From assembly GCA_022376925.1 (NCBI GenBank), contig JAIOJX010000005.1, positions 157,991,501 to 158,055,500 of the forward strand: a stretch of 64,000 bases of DNA, in the 5' to 3' direction. A program made the translations under genes and the position numbers. This document shows positions 34,508 to 45,144 of the stretch, piece by piece (the first letter of the stretch is position 1; each line of letters begins with the position of its first letter). The notes beneath the pieces are model-generated. The model made no database searches. It saw only the letters and a program-made list of their open reading frames with translations, and was not told where the DNA came from. The DNA is from Tragulus kanchil (lineage: Eukaryota > Chordata > Mammalia > Artiodactyla > Tragulidae).

Positions 34508-35111
34508 GGAACACAAGGGTGTTTACTCCAATCATAGATCAATGTTCTTATGTGGTATGTTAATTGAAGTCCTTTTTATTAGTCTTAGTGCCACATTAAG
34601 GAAAAGCAGAAAGACATTTTTACTCTTATTTTAAAGATCTGTATATTCTAAAGTGGTCGCCTTCCTCTATCTAGCTCACATCATTGTTTTACTTCTAATA
34701 ATTACAACAAGAAATTTACCATTACCTCTCCCACAGATTGTGGTCTTTCTCTGGTTTTTCCTGTTTCAGTTCATTTTGTTTCGTGGTCACACAGACTTAT
34801 CATTTAAACGAGCTTTGACTCTTTTTTTCTCTTGTTTCATGTGTTTAAACAGTCTTTTGATTCATCTTTCATAATTTCTCTCATATCTGTCTCTTTTTCA
34901 TTCCCACCGCTAGCATCCTAGGGCAGGCCATTATGGGCTCATGCCTAAATTATTACATCTTTAATTGGTTTCCCAACCTCTAGTTAATTCCATTCCAGTT
35001 CATCTTGAATGTTACCACTAGATTTATCTTCCTGGAGCATTGGCTTTTCTTCCACTTACCAGTTTAGAAGCTTGGAAATGATTGTAAAAGTAATCGACAC
35101 CGTTAATATTA
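34508..35111. other. Unassigned non-coding sequence, faint L2
   Basis: No gene. 34900-35040 (CATCCTAGGGCAGGCCATTA, TTACCACTAGATTTATCTTCC) resembles a diverged L2 region, not firm enough for a separate call. Confidence 0.4.
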
Positions 35112-35350
35112 TGAAGAGATGGCATAGTATAGGTATGTTGGCTCTGGAACCAAACACACTTGGGTTGGAATGTCAGACTAATCCCTTAATAGTGTATGAC
35201 CTTAGGGACTGAGTTGCTTGACCTTTTTGGGTCTCAAGGTCTTCAACCAAAAATAGCAAAAATAATATCATGGCTATTGATATTATATGTGAAGAGCCTA
35301 TATTGATATTATATGTGAAGTGGGCTCAATTAATGATTGTTATTAGTAGC
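35112..35350 (+). repeat. MIR SINE with internal short direct repeat
   Basis: GGCTCTGGAACCAAACACAC, TTGGGTTGGAATGTCAGACT and GTATGACCTTAGGGACTGAG follow the MIR consensus order. Within the 3' part, ATTGATATTATATGTGAAG occurs twice, 26 bp apart (35276 and 35302), a small local tandem duplication. Confidence 0.7.
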
Positions 35351-36329
35351 AGTATTGTTATCTTTATGACAAAACAGAGAAAGGGAACAGGGTGTAGAAA
35401 ATTGAACCATCAGTGGTGCCCCCAGTTAGGAGGCATAAAGGGACAGAAGCCATTCTACACTGGCGGATGCTTCTGTGATAGTATACAAATTAAAACCATT
35501 ATTCCTTAAAATGTTATGCTTTCTTTTATATATTTAGGCCTGCACTCCTTAAATAGACTACTAAATGTAAATTTTCAGAAATATGAACTAAGACTTTGCT
35601 TCTCTTCAGAATCTCTTGATTGTTGTAATTTCTGAGGAATCTCACAGTGCTTTGTCACTTCAGACATGTTTGAGATACACATTTAAGGCCATTGGGAATT
35701 AAAAGAAATGGTGGCAGTTGCTAGATGAGACAACTTTTGGTAAAAATCGTGTATTACTTAAAAACCCTGAAAGAAAATGGCTGAGACTCATCAGTTAGTT
35801 TGCTTCAAGGTTTATCAGACTTTCTGATGGTCCTGGGTTAGGACCACGATCTCTAGAAATGTGCCTCTGCCTTCCCAGAGCTTACACTAAGTAAACACAA
35901 TATACGCACAATACAAGACATTTGTTCAGCAGATGTTTGTTAAATTTATGGTTATCACACTCTATGTGCCAGTTTCTGTGCTAGGTAATAAGGCTAAAAG
36001 AGGGAATGAAACAGAGGCTTTCCCCTCAAAGTATTTATAGTATATAGATATCTATTAGCCTTTTTGTAACAGGTTCCTTCGGTATAGTGCAAAGGAGCCA
36101 TACAGTTTAGATTTATCAAGGATCATACATGTGGTTGGAAAATCAGAAACAGGATCATTGATCATTTATTCAAGCGAATCTTGAAAGGGGAGGTGTACTT
36201 TCAATAGACTAAAAGAACAGGCTAGTGAAACTCGAGTGAGATATTAACAAAAGTAAATGATCAAAGCAGGGGAACCATTTGCAGGGCCCAAGTGTTACTA
36301 GAGAGTAAGTGGTGGATGGAGCTTCATTG
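35351..36329. other. Unassigned non-coding sequence
   Basis: No gene. The part at 35860-36060 (TTGTTCAGCAGATGTTTGTT, CTATGTGCCAGTTTCTGTGC) looks like the minus-strand 3' end of L2 or a MIR-like element, but is short and diverged. Confidence 0.4.
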
Positions 36330-36545
36330 GTCACCTAGTTTAGTTCTGTCTTGTGTACACATCACAGTCACCTGGAGAGCTTGTTAAAATGCAGACTCCC
36401 AGGTACTTTCACCTCTGAGTCATGAAACCTAGAAAGCGGTCCTAGAGAAGCCCCTGTTTCCTGAACTCCTATTATATTCCATTTAGTAAGTGTATTAGGT
36501 GGTTCTGTTTGTCCTTGAAATGCACTCAGAGAAACACTGATGTTC
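36330..36545 (+). mobile_element. MER5-like hAT DNA transposon fossil
   Basis: CATCACAGTCACCTGGAGAG, CTTGTTAAAATGCAGACTCC and a 3' part reading GCACTCAGAGAAACACTG resemble MER5A-type short non-autonomous elements, which are ancient in placental mammals. No transposase is encoded. Confidence 0.65.
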
Positions 36546-36684
36546 TCCTACACATTCAATCAGTGCTCACCTCCTTCCTAAGCATCTCTGCTAAGTGGTT
36601 ATCTATCCTTTGCATGAAGTGGGACTCTGTCTTCTGACACTGCCTGTTCTGTGTTTGAATAGCCATGCCAAAAATGCTCTTGCT

Positions 36685-36980
36685 GGGCTTCCCAGGTGGT
36701 CCAGTGGGTAAGGACACCACCTTGCAGTGCAGCGGGCGCCGGTTCGATCCCTGGCCTGGGAAGATCCCACGTGCCGCGGAGCGGCTGGACTGATGTGTCC
36801 AATTACCGAGCCGGAGCTCTGGACCGCATGCGCCCAGAGCCGGTGCTCTGCAACAACAGAGGCCACCGCGATGGGAGGCCCACACGGGCCAAAGAACAAA
36901 GATGAATGAAAATAGATAAATGAAAGACCAATAGAAATGGCCTGCCCGCCCCCTTCCCTCCCCACTCCCTCCCCCGCCCA
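36685..36980 (+). mobile_element. Full-length lineage SINE with 15-bp TSD
   Basis: The head GGGCTTCCCAGGTGGTCCAG has an A box TGGTCCAGTGG and B box GGTTCGATCCC. The body GGCTGGACTGATGTGTCCAA and GCATGCGCCCAGAGCCGGTG is followed by the family tail with ATAGATAAATGAAAGACC and CAATAGAAATGGCC. A perfect duplication, AAAAATGCTCTTGCT, flanks it at 36670-36684 and 36981-36995. It closely resembles the 9490-9827 copy, so the two define the young subfamily. Confidence 0.92.
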
Positions 36981-37009
36981 AAAAATGCTCTTGCTTTTAT
37001 TGAGCTGAA

Positions 37010-37300
37010 ATTTCTTTGTCTCTTCTATCTGTTGATTTTAGCTCTTCCTACGTAAGACCACAGAAAACAATCATAGACCTTTTCCCAAGTGAGAGCCCTT
37101 CAGTCATTAGAACACTTTCTTCTGCAGGCTGAACACATCCAGGTCCTCATTGGTTTGGTTTTGAGTCCTTTCTCTGTCCTGGACGCTTGCCTCTGAATGC
37201 ATTCCAGTTTCTCTGTGACCTTTGTAAAGTGCGGCACCCAGAACTAAACATTATTACTGCACGGTCTCTGATTTGTGAGTGAATGGTACCCAGATGAGCC
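37010..37300 (-). mobile_element. CR1/L3-like LINE fossil
   Basis: A series of words (GCTGAACACATCCAGGTCCT, GAATGCATTCCAGTTTCTCT, GTGCGGCACCCAGAACTAAA) is collinear with the antisense of CR1/L3 LINE ORF2 as found in ancient amniote repeats. Highly diverged and non-functional. Confidence 0.6.
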
Positions 37301-38478
37301 ATGTGGTTTTATCAAGTATTTCCTCATATGGTTCTCATAAATATTGTAATGGAAACATGGGGACAAAGGATTGATTGGAATAACCTTAATGAAGAGCTTA
37401 GGTACTGCTGGGAACAGAGGAGGACTAGAACTGCTTGTGTGCTTGGTAGCTGTCAGCTTGTAAACTGGGGAACATAATAGAATGAGGGAGAATACTGGTC
37501 TTGTCCCTCTTATTTCCCCTTGCTGAATTTATCCTCAACTTGGCTTATAAAACTATGCATCTCTTACCTCCCTCCCTCTTAACCTGTCTTTCTCCCCTTC
37601 TTTTTTTTTTTTTTTTTCTTTCCTTGTGTGTTAAGAATTTTGCATACGTCAGGTTAGAGAGTTTAATCTGAGCTTTTATTCCCTTCCAGGTACTTTCAGG
37701 TAGGGCAAATGCAATACAGTCCTGAAGAATCTGGGTGGCAGAGGAGGGGCTTAGCTGATGGTCAGAGTAAAGTCAGCCATTTCCACCCTGGCCTTCCTCC
37801 TGGGGGGCCCTTGATGCTCCTCTGGTCACTATAGAACATTCTTAGGCTTGGGCTCTGAGGTTGAGTCAGCCAGAGCTGGAGCTGAACAAGCCGAATTTAA
37901 ATCATAAATCACCTTTTGGAGGGTTATGTAAATATAGGTCTCTGGTCTTTCTTAAGGCTATTGAACCAGAACCAAATAATGTTCATGTATCTTCCTGTGG
38001 GTTTTGTTCTCCCAAAGCTGCAGTTTTAACTTGATTTTTTGAAAAACCACCAGTTTCTTTGAGTTTACGTCAAGAAAAACTTAACTATAAATTTTTTCAA
38101 GATAGGGCATATTCCTAATATAGCAAAGTGTATTATATAGCTTTCTTCTAATAAAAAAGCTGGTAGTTAGGGCAAAGGGGAGGGAAAGATTGTGGGGTTT
38201 TTTTTCCCCCCTATAGGAAGTCTTGTAATAGTTTTCCTGTTTTGAAATCTTAATTATTTAGAAACAATATCTAGTCACTAGTTTCTTTGGGTCAAAGTTC
38301 AGTGTGACTGGACAAGATCCATGTGCCCACACCCTTGAACTTTTCCACTTATTATTATTTTTTTTTTTTTGCTGTTTAACAACATACGACTGTTGGAGCT
38401 CTTGTTTCTTCTCCTGCTGATATTTTTCTTCTAGAATAAGGATACCAGTAGGCTTTACATGAACACCCCCACTGTTTC
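37301..38478. other. Unassigned non-coding sequence
   Basis: No gene call. 37670-37930 is GC-richer and less repeat-like than its surroundings (GGCCTTCCTCCTGGGGGGCC), with no sustained open frame. Poly-T tracts lie at about 37601-37618 and 38350-38370. Confidence 0.4.
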
Positions 38479-38848
38479 CAAATATTAACTAAAACAAAAT
38501 ATTGTTTTAGTTTCTTTTCGACTTTGCTGAATAATTTGCAACATCTTTTGTTTGTTACTTGTTATACCAGATGATTGAAAAACCCCTTAGTCTCTTCTTA
38601 GTTTTCTGATCCCAAAATTGACAGCTGAATTGTTACAAATTGCTGTATATACTGACCCAAATTCCTTGTCTTCAATTCTTGGGTCGTATACACTTCCATT
38701 AACAAAGCAGCAGGCCTTTGCAGGACCTTTAACTGCAGCATTTCGTCTTAGTACTAGTCAACTTTTATAGAGCTTAATATGTTTTCGTTTACTCAGAAAA
38801 AGACTGCAGGTAAGAACTCTTGGCAATAATCCAAACAATGACAAGTTC

Positions 38849-39127
38849 TTTTTTTTTTTTCTTTTCGGACAGGCCACTTGTATTGGTCTTTCATTTATCT
38901 ATTTTCATTCATCTTTGTTCTTTGGCCTGTGTGGGCCTCGCATCGCAGTGGCCTCTCTCGCTGCAGAGCATCGGCTCTGAGCGCATGCACTCCAGAGCTC
39001 CTACTAGGTAGTTCGACACATTGGTCCAGCTGCTCCGTGGCATGTGGGTTTTTCCCAGGCCAGGGATTCAACCCGACCCTTGCACTGCAAGGTGGTGTCC
39101 TTACCCACTGGACCACCAGAGAAGCCC
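38849..39127 (-). mobile_element. Lineage SINE, minus strand (copy 1 of I)
   Basis: Poly-T, then the family tail reversed (GGCCACTTGTATTGGTCTTT), TCATTCATCTTTGTTCTTTG, and the body reading toward the tRNA-Glu head ending CACTGGACCACCAGAGAAGC. The B-box region is corrupted in this copy but intact in the copy at 39938-40218. Confidence 0.88.
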
Positions 39128-39184
39128 TGAGCTCTGACTTTTCATAACATGTTGGAAAGATTGATTCCACTGTACCTAGCTATG

Positions 39185-39410
39185 TAATGTAGTATAGTGA
39201 ACACTTGCTTTGGCTTCAGACAGATATGGGTTCATATTCAACTGCATGACTTGAAGTAAGCTACTTCTCCAAGCATCAGTTTCCTTATCTACAACATAAA
39301 ATGCCTAATATTAGGCCTACCTCATAGAGTCCAGAGTTAGTTGAAATCATAAATGTAAAGATATGCTCAGTGCTGGTATACATTTTGCACTCAGTAGATG
39401 CAGATGTCAG
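39185..39410 (+). repeat. MIR SINE (copy 1; second at 40276-40501)
   Basis: TTGCTTTGGCTTCAGACAGA, TACTTCTCCAAGCATCAGTT and TCCTTATCTACAACATAAAA, then ACCTCATAGAGTCCAG, follow the MIR order from core to 3' end. It is an ancient element. The second instance is due to duplication I. Confidence 0.75.
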
Positions 39411-39937
39411 AGATGAGCAAGAGTGGTCCACAAACAGAGTCCACCTCACTGCCTGTGGGAAAGACAGACACTGAGCAAATCTTTGAGTAGTTGTTTAATG
39501 TTGATTACCTACGCAGAGTGGGCAAAGAACAGCATCCATTTAAGGAGGCTGCATTTCTGTGGTCAGTCAAATATTAACTAAAACAAAATATTGTTTTAGT
39601 TTCTTTTCGACTTTGCTGAATAATTTGCAACATCTTTTGTTTGTTACTTGTTATACCAGATGATTGAAAAACCCCTTAGTCTCTTCTTAGTTTTCTGATC
39701 CCAAAATTGACAGCTGAATTGTTACAAATTGCTGTATATACTGACCCAAATTCCTTGTCTTCAATTCTTGGGTCGTATACACTTCCATTAACAAAGCAGC
39801 AGGCCTTTGCAGGACCTTTAACTGCAGCATTTCGTCTTAGTACTAGTCAACTTTTATAGAGCTTAATATGTTTTCGTTTACTCAGAAAAAGACTGCAGGT
39901 AAGAACTCTTGGCAATAATCCAAACAATGACAAGTTC

Positions 39938-40218
39938 TTTTTTTTTTTTCTTTTCGGACAGGCCACTTGTATTGGTCTTTCATTTATCTATTTTCATTCA
40001 TCTTTGTTCTTTGGCCTGTGTGGGCCTCGCATCGCAGTGGCCTCTCTCGCTGCAGAGCATCGGCTCTGAGCGCATGCACTCCAGAGCTCCTACTAGGTAG
40101 TTCGACACATTGGTCCAGCTGCTCCGTGGCATGTGGGTTTTTCCCAGGCCAGGGATTGAACCGGTACCCCTTGCACTGCAAGGTGGTGTCCTTACCCACT
40201 GGACCACCAGAGAAGCCC
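39938..40218 (-). mobile_element. Lineage SINE, minus strand (copy 2 of I)
   Basis: Second instance of the element at 38849-39127. Its B-box region reads as the reverse of GGTTCAATCCCTGG, as expected for the family. Confidence 0.88.
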
Positions 40219-40830
40219 TGAGCTCTGACTTTTCATAACATGTTGGAAAGATTGATTCCACTGTACCTAGCTATGTAATGTAGTATAGTGAACACTTGCT
40301 TTGGCTTCAGACAGATATGGGTTCATATTCAACTGCATGACTTGAAGTAAGCTACTTCTCCAAGCATCAGTTTCCTTATCTACAACATAAAATGCCTAAT
40401 ATTAGGCCTACCTCATAGAGTCCAGAGTTAGTTGAAATCATAAATGTAAAGATATGCTCAGTGCTGGTATACATTTTGCACTCAGTAGATGCAGATGTCA
40501 GAGATGAGCAAGAGTGGTCCACAAACAGAGTCCACCTCACTGCCTGTGGGAAAGACAGACACTGAGCAAATCTTTGAGTAGTTGTTTAATGTTGATTACC
40601 TACGCAGAGTGGGCAAAGAACAGCATCCATTTAAGGAGGCTGCATTTCTGTGGTCAGTCTCTGATGAAGGTTCCCTCTGCCTGAGTGTGCTATGTCTTCT
40701 GCTAGGCAGACAATGCCTAGGTTACCTGAGCCATTGGGGTGGAATCCTCACCAGTCAGGCATCTTGCTTTTTGTTTGGCTCTAATGTTTTATCCTTGACT
40801 TCAGTGAAAACTTGACTGGGAGGGCCAGCA

Positions 40831-43010
40831 AGTCCTGTCAGATGGGAGGGGAATTTATTTATTTTCACTTTGGCCTCTTTTATTGTTATTTTTATGTATT
40901 TATTTTCATCCATATTTATTATTTGGCCTGTGTGGGCCTCCCGTTGCAGTAGCCTCTCTCGTTGCAGAGCACCAGCTCTGGGCATTCCAGAGCACTGGCT
41001 TATAATTGGACACACTGGTCCAGCTGCTCCGCGGCACGTGGGATCTTCCCAGGCCAAGGATTGAACTGGTGCTGCTTGGCCTGCAAGGTGGACTGTCTCC
41101 CCACTGGACCACCAGGGAAGCCCCGGGAGAGGAATTTTATTACTGACATTTAAATATACTTTTTCAACTACCACCTGGATTGTGTGCTTCTAGAACAGAG
41201 TTTTTCAGGTTCTTTTTTTCTCTTCAGCAGTGCTTGGCATGATGTTCCATGTATGTGTGTCAACACTGAATAAATGTTACTAGCCAAAAGATAGTGCATG
41301 GTCTTTTGTCCCTCCTGGTATACCTATCTTACCAGATTATGTAGTAACCGTGTCAATACAAAAGTCTTCTGAAATTATAAATCCCATACATTAGTTTCAA
41401 GATCTGATGATATAATTTATACATAGTCATTCAGTTTGCTTTTTTGTTCAAGTGTTGGTATTTAAAGAAAAAACTTTGATGCAGATAACCCAAAGAAGAT
41501 TTTTAAAATATCTATTTTAAGAAAGTTTTTTAACAGACAGACACATTCACCCCCCTTCACATAGATGGAAGACCAGCCTAGACTTATCTTTATGTATTTA
41601 CTTTTCTGTTCATAGAGGGTATTTGTCTGTAATATCAGGGTTTCAGTCTCTGTTGGTATTCCTCACCGAGGCTTGAATCTGCTTATCTCTGATTAAGTCA
41701 GTATACAAGTGTTGTCCAGTCTCATTTGGGAAATTGCTTATGTAGCCCTCTGTGTCACAATGTCCTATCACCACAATCCATTTGCCTGCTAAGTAAATAT
41801 TTGCTTGACATACAAAGCAGAAATCAAGATGATTCAGTCTGGCTTAAGCTCCTTTCAGTGTTGTTTGTTTGGTTTTTTTTTTAAATTCTTGCTCCTTCTA
41901 TTTTCCACATCTCAAATAAGTCCTGTCAGATGGGAGGGAATTTATTTATTTTCACTTTGGCCTCTTTTATTGTTATTTTTATGTATTTATTTTCATCCAT
42001 ATTTATTATTTGGCCTGTGTGGGCCTCCCGTTGCAGTAGCCTCTCTCGTTGCAGAGCACCAGCTCTGGGCATTCCAGAGCACTGGCTTATAATTGGACAC
42101 ACTGGTCCAGCTGCTCCGCGGCACGTGGGATCTTCCCAGGCCAAGGATTGAACTGGTGCTGCTTGGCCTGCAAGGTGGACTGTCTCCCCACTGGACCACC
42201 AGGGAAGCCCCGGGAGAGGAATTTTATTACTGACATTTAAATATACTTTTTCAACTACCACCTGGATTGTGTGCTTCTAGAACAGAGTTTTTCAGGTTCT
42301 TTTTTTCTCTTCAGCAGTGCTTGGCATGATGTTCCATGTATGTGTGTCAACACTGAATAAATGTTACTAGCCAAAAGATAGTGCATGGTCTTTTGTCCCT
42401 CCTGGTATACCTATCTTACCAGATTATGTAGTAACCGTGTCAATACAAAAGTCTTCTGAAATTATAAATCCCATACATTAGTTTCAAGATCTGATGATAT
42501 AATTTATACATAGTCATTCAGTTTGCTTTTTTCTGTTCAAGTGTTGGTATTTAAAGAAAAAACTTTGATGCAGATAACCCAAAGAAGATTTTTAAAATAT
42601 CTATTTTAAGAAAGTTTTTTAACAGACAGACACATTCACCCCCCTTCACATAGATGGAAGACCAGCCTAGACTTATCTTTATGTATTTACTTTTCTGTTC
42701 ATAGAGGGTATTTGTCTGTAATATCAGGGTTTCAGTCTCTGTTGGTATTCCTCACCGAGGCTTGAATCTGCTTATCTCTGATTAAGTCAGTATACAAGTG
42801 TTGTCCAGTCTCATTTGGGAAATTGCTTATGTAGCCCTCTGTGTCACAATGTCCTATCACCACAATCCATTTGCCTGCTAAGTAAATATTTGCTTGACAT
42901 ACAAAGCAGAAATCAAGATGATTCAGTCTGGCTTAAGCTCCTTTCAGTGTTGTTTGTTTGTTTTTTTTTTTTAAATTCTTGCTCCTTCTATTTTCCACAT
43001 CTCAAATAAG
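40831..43010 (+). repeat. Tandem duplication J (1.09 kb x2)
   Basis: Copy 1 is 40831-41918 and copy 2 is 41919-43010, offset 1087-1088. The breakpoint words share AAG. At the start of copy 2 a G is missing (GGGAGGGAATTT versus GGGAGGGGAATTT). Near the end of copy 1, TTTGGTTTTTTTTTTAAA differs from TTTGTTTTTTTTTTTTAAA in copy 2. Copy 2 overlaps duplication K. Confidence 0.95.
40858..41124 (-). mobile_element. Lineage SINE, minus strand (copy 1; second at 41945-42211)
   Basis: TTTATTATTTGGCCTGTGTG, GGGCCTCCCGTTGCAGTAGC, TCCGCGGCACGTGGGATCTT and CCACTGGACCACCAGGGAAG on the plus strand give a minus-oriented family member with a tRNA-Glu head at its right end. A degenerate GGAATTT word on both sides may be the target-site duplication. 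The second copy comes from duplication J. Confidence 0.88.
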
Positions 43011-45144
43011 ACCATTCTATGTTACTCCCTCTAGCTTTCCTTCCTCATAGGAAAGGGGCCTCTGTTGCAGAGCAGAACAAATAGGGTGAAAATTCTGACG
43101 GCATCGTATTATCATGGCTGTCTTTTAATAGATACTCAGTACTTTTTTTTGTTTTTTAATATATATGCAGCAAGACTCTATTATTGTATGAGGTCTATTA
43201 CAGACTAAATCCTGTCCCCATAGAAAGATAGACACTAATAAAAAAAAAAGCCTGCTCTCCAACACTAGCATTGTGAAAGTGCCATGGTTTTGTAGTATGT
43301 ATTTGCCTACATTCTAGTATGGAGAAGCCGTTTTCTCTTTCCATGATTTCTCCTGGACCCTTAAAATAGGAGCTTTTGCCTTTTCTGAGGAGTCCTGTAG
43401 ATGAAGCTTCATACTTCAGAGAATGTCTAGTGTCTCTCTTAGCTGTATACTTTTGCCCCGTGTCACTGTTTGACTTACTTTAGTTCTTGCCGTGTGTAGA
43501 ACTGGACTGTTGATAACATCTCCTTCCTACCTTGTTGTCCGGAATAATGAGGCACTGTGTGGAAAGCACCCTGAGTAGTATCTAGCGTAAAGTCAAAACT
43601 CAATAAATGCTAGCCGTATTTCCTTCCCTGTATCCCCGGCATGGAGGGGAATAGGTTTTCTTTTCTGTAACTCTCTTAGCATCTAAGCTAAGAGTTTCTG
43701 TTCAAAAAGCCTCTTGCAACCGCCTTTTCCCCTAAAAAACTTGTGGGGATTGGTAAAGAAATGGGGAGAAGCTAGGTACATCCAAAAGAACCGTTAGTAC
43801 CCAAGAAAAACAGAAGTCAGCCTCTAACCTGACCCTTTAGAGCTGTGGGTGGGGCCACAACACTTTGTGCCTGGGGTCAGTTCACCTGGAGCAATGCTTC
43901 CTGGAGGTTTCTCTTTACTGTAGTGTTGGCTCTGAGTTCTGTCAAATAGTGGTTTTTCCCGTCAGGGTTATAATTCCTTTAATGACTTCATAGTCAGTCA
44001 CTGAGCTTCACCACTTTTCCCCGGAGATCATAAGATAAAATTTGTTTGTTTTTTTTTTTTAAATTCTTGCTCCTTCTATTTTCCACATCTCAAATAAGAC
44101 CATTCTATGTTACTCCCTCTAGCTTTCCTTCCTCATAGGAAAGGGGCCTCTGTTGCAGAGCAGAACAAATAGGGTGAAAATTCTGACGGCATCGTATTAT
44201 CATGGCTGTCTTTTAATAGATACTCAGTACTTTTTTTTGTTTTTTAATATATATGCAGCAAGACTCTATTATTGTATGAGGTCTATTACAGACTAAATCC
44301 TGTCCCCATAGAAAGATAGACACTAATAAAAAAAAAAGCCTGCTCTCCAACACTAGCATTGTGAAAGTGCCATGGTTTTGTAGTATGTATTTGCCTACAT
44401 TCTAGTATGGAGAAGCCGTTTTCTCTTTCCATGATTTCTCCTGGACCCTTAAAATAGGAGCTTTTGCCTTTTCTGAGGAGTCCTGTAGATGAAGCTTCAT
44501 ACTTCAGAGAATGTCTAGTGTCTCTCTTAGCTGTATACTTTTGCCCCGTGTCACTGTTTGACTTACTTTAGTTCTTGCCGTGTGTAGAACTGGACTGTTG
44601 ATAACATCTCCTTCCTACCTTGTTGTCCGGAATAATGAGGCACTGTGTGGAAAGCACCCTGAGTAGTATCTAGCGTAAAGTCAAAACTCAATAAATGCTA
44701 GCCGTATTTCCTTCCCTGTATCCCCCGGCATGGAGGGGAATAGGTTTTCTTTTCTGTAACTCTCTTAGCATCTAAGCTAAGAGTTTCTGTTCAAAAAGCC
44801 TCTTGCAACCGCCTTTTCCCCTAAAAAACTTGTGGGGATTGGTAAAGAAATGGGGAGAAGCTAGGTACATCCAAAAGAACCGTTAGTACCCAAGAAAAAC
44901 AGAAGTCAGCCTCTAACCTGACCCTTTAGAGCTGTGGGTGGGGCCACAACACTTTGGGCCTGGGGTCAGTTCACCTGGAGCAATGCTTCCCTGGAGGTTT
45001 CTCTTTTTACTGTAGTGTTGGCTCTGAGTTCTGTCAAATAGTGGTTTTTCCCGTCAGGGTTATAATTCCCTTTAATGACTTCATAGTCAGTCACTGAGCT
45101 TCACCACTTCTCCACAGGGTGTTTCTGGAGATCATAAGATAAAA
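42953..45144 (+). repeat. Tandem duplication K (1.09 kb x2), chained to J and L
   Basis: Copy 1 is 42953-44040 and copy 2 is 44041-45144. Toward its right end, copy 1 shows repeated homopolymer deletions against copy 2: TATCCCCGG versus TATCCCCCGG, CTTCCTGG versus CTTCCCTGG, CTCTTTACTG versus CTCTTTTTACTG, AATTCCTTT versus AATTCCCTTT. A further loss occurs in the CCACAGGGTGTTTCTGGAG stretch. Deletions clustering at one copy's end indicate low-quality contig-end sequence. Confidence 0.95.

Larger units (their letters stand above)
38479..40659 (+). repeat. Tandem duplication I (1.09 kb x2)
   Basis: Copy 1 is 38479-39568 and copy 2 is 39569-40659, offset 1089-1091. It contains a minus-strand lineage SINE and a MIR. 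The copies differ inside the SINE: copy 1 reads ATTCAACCCGACCC where copy 2 reads ATTGAACCGGTACCCC. The latter matches the family consensus, so copy 1 carries the errors. Confidence 0.95.

Noticed and set aside
36556..36981. 141-residue and overlapping open frames on both strands
   Set aside because: They lie over a lineage SINE. Similar peptides recur at every other copy of that SINE (9482, 38878, 40870, 50268).
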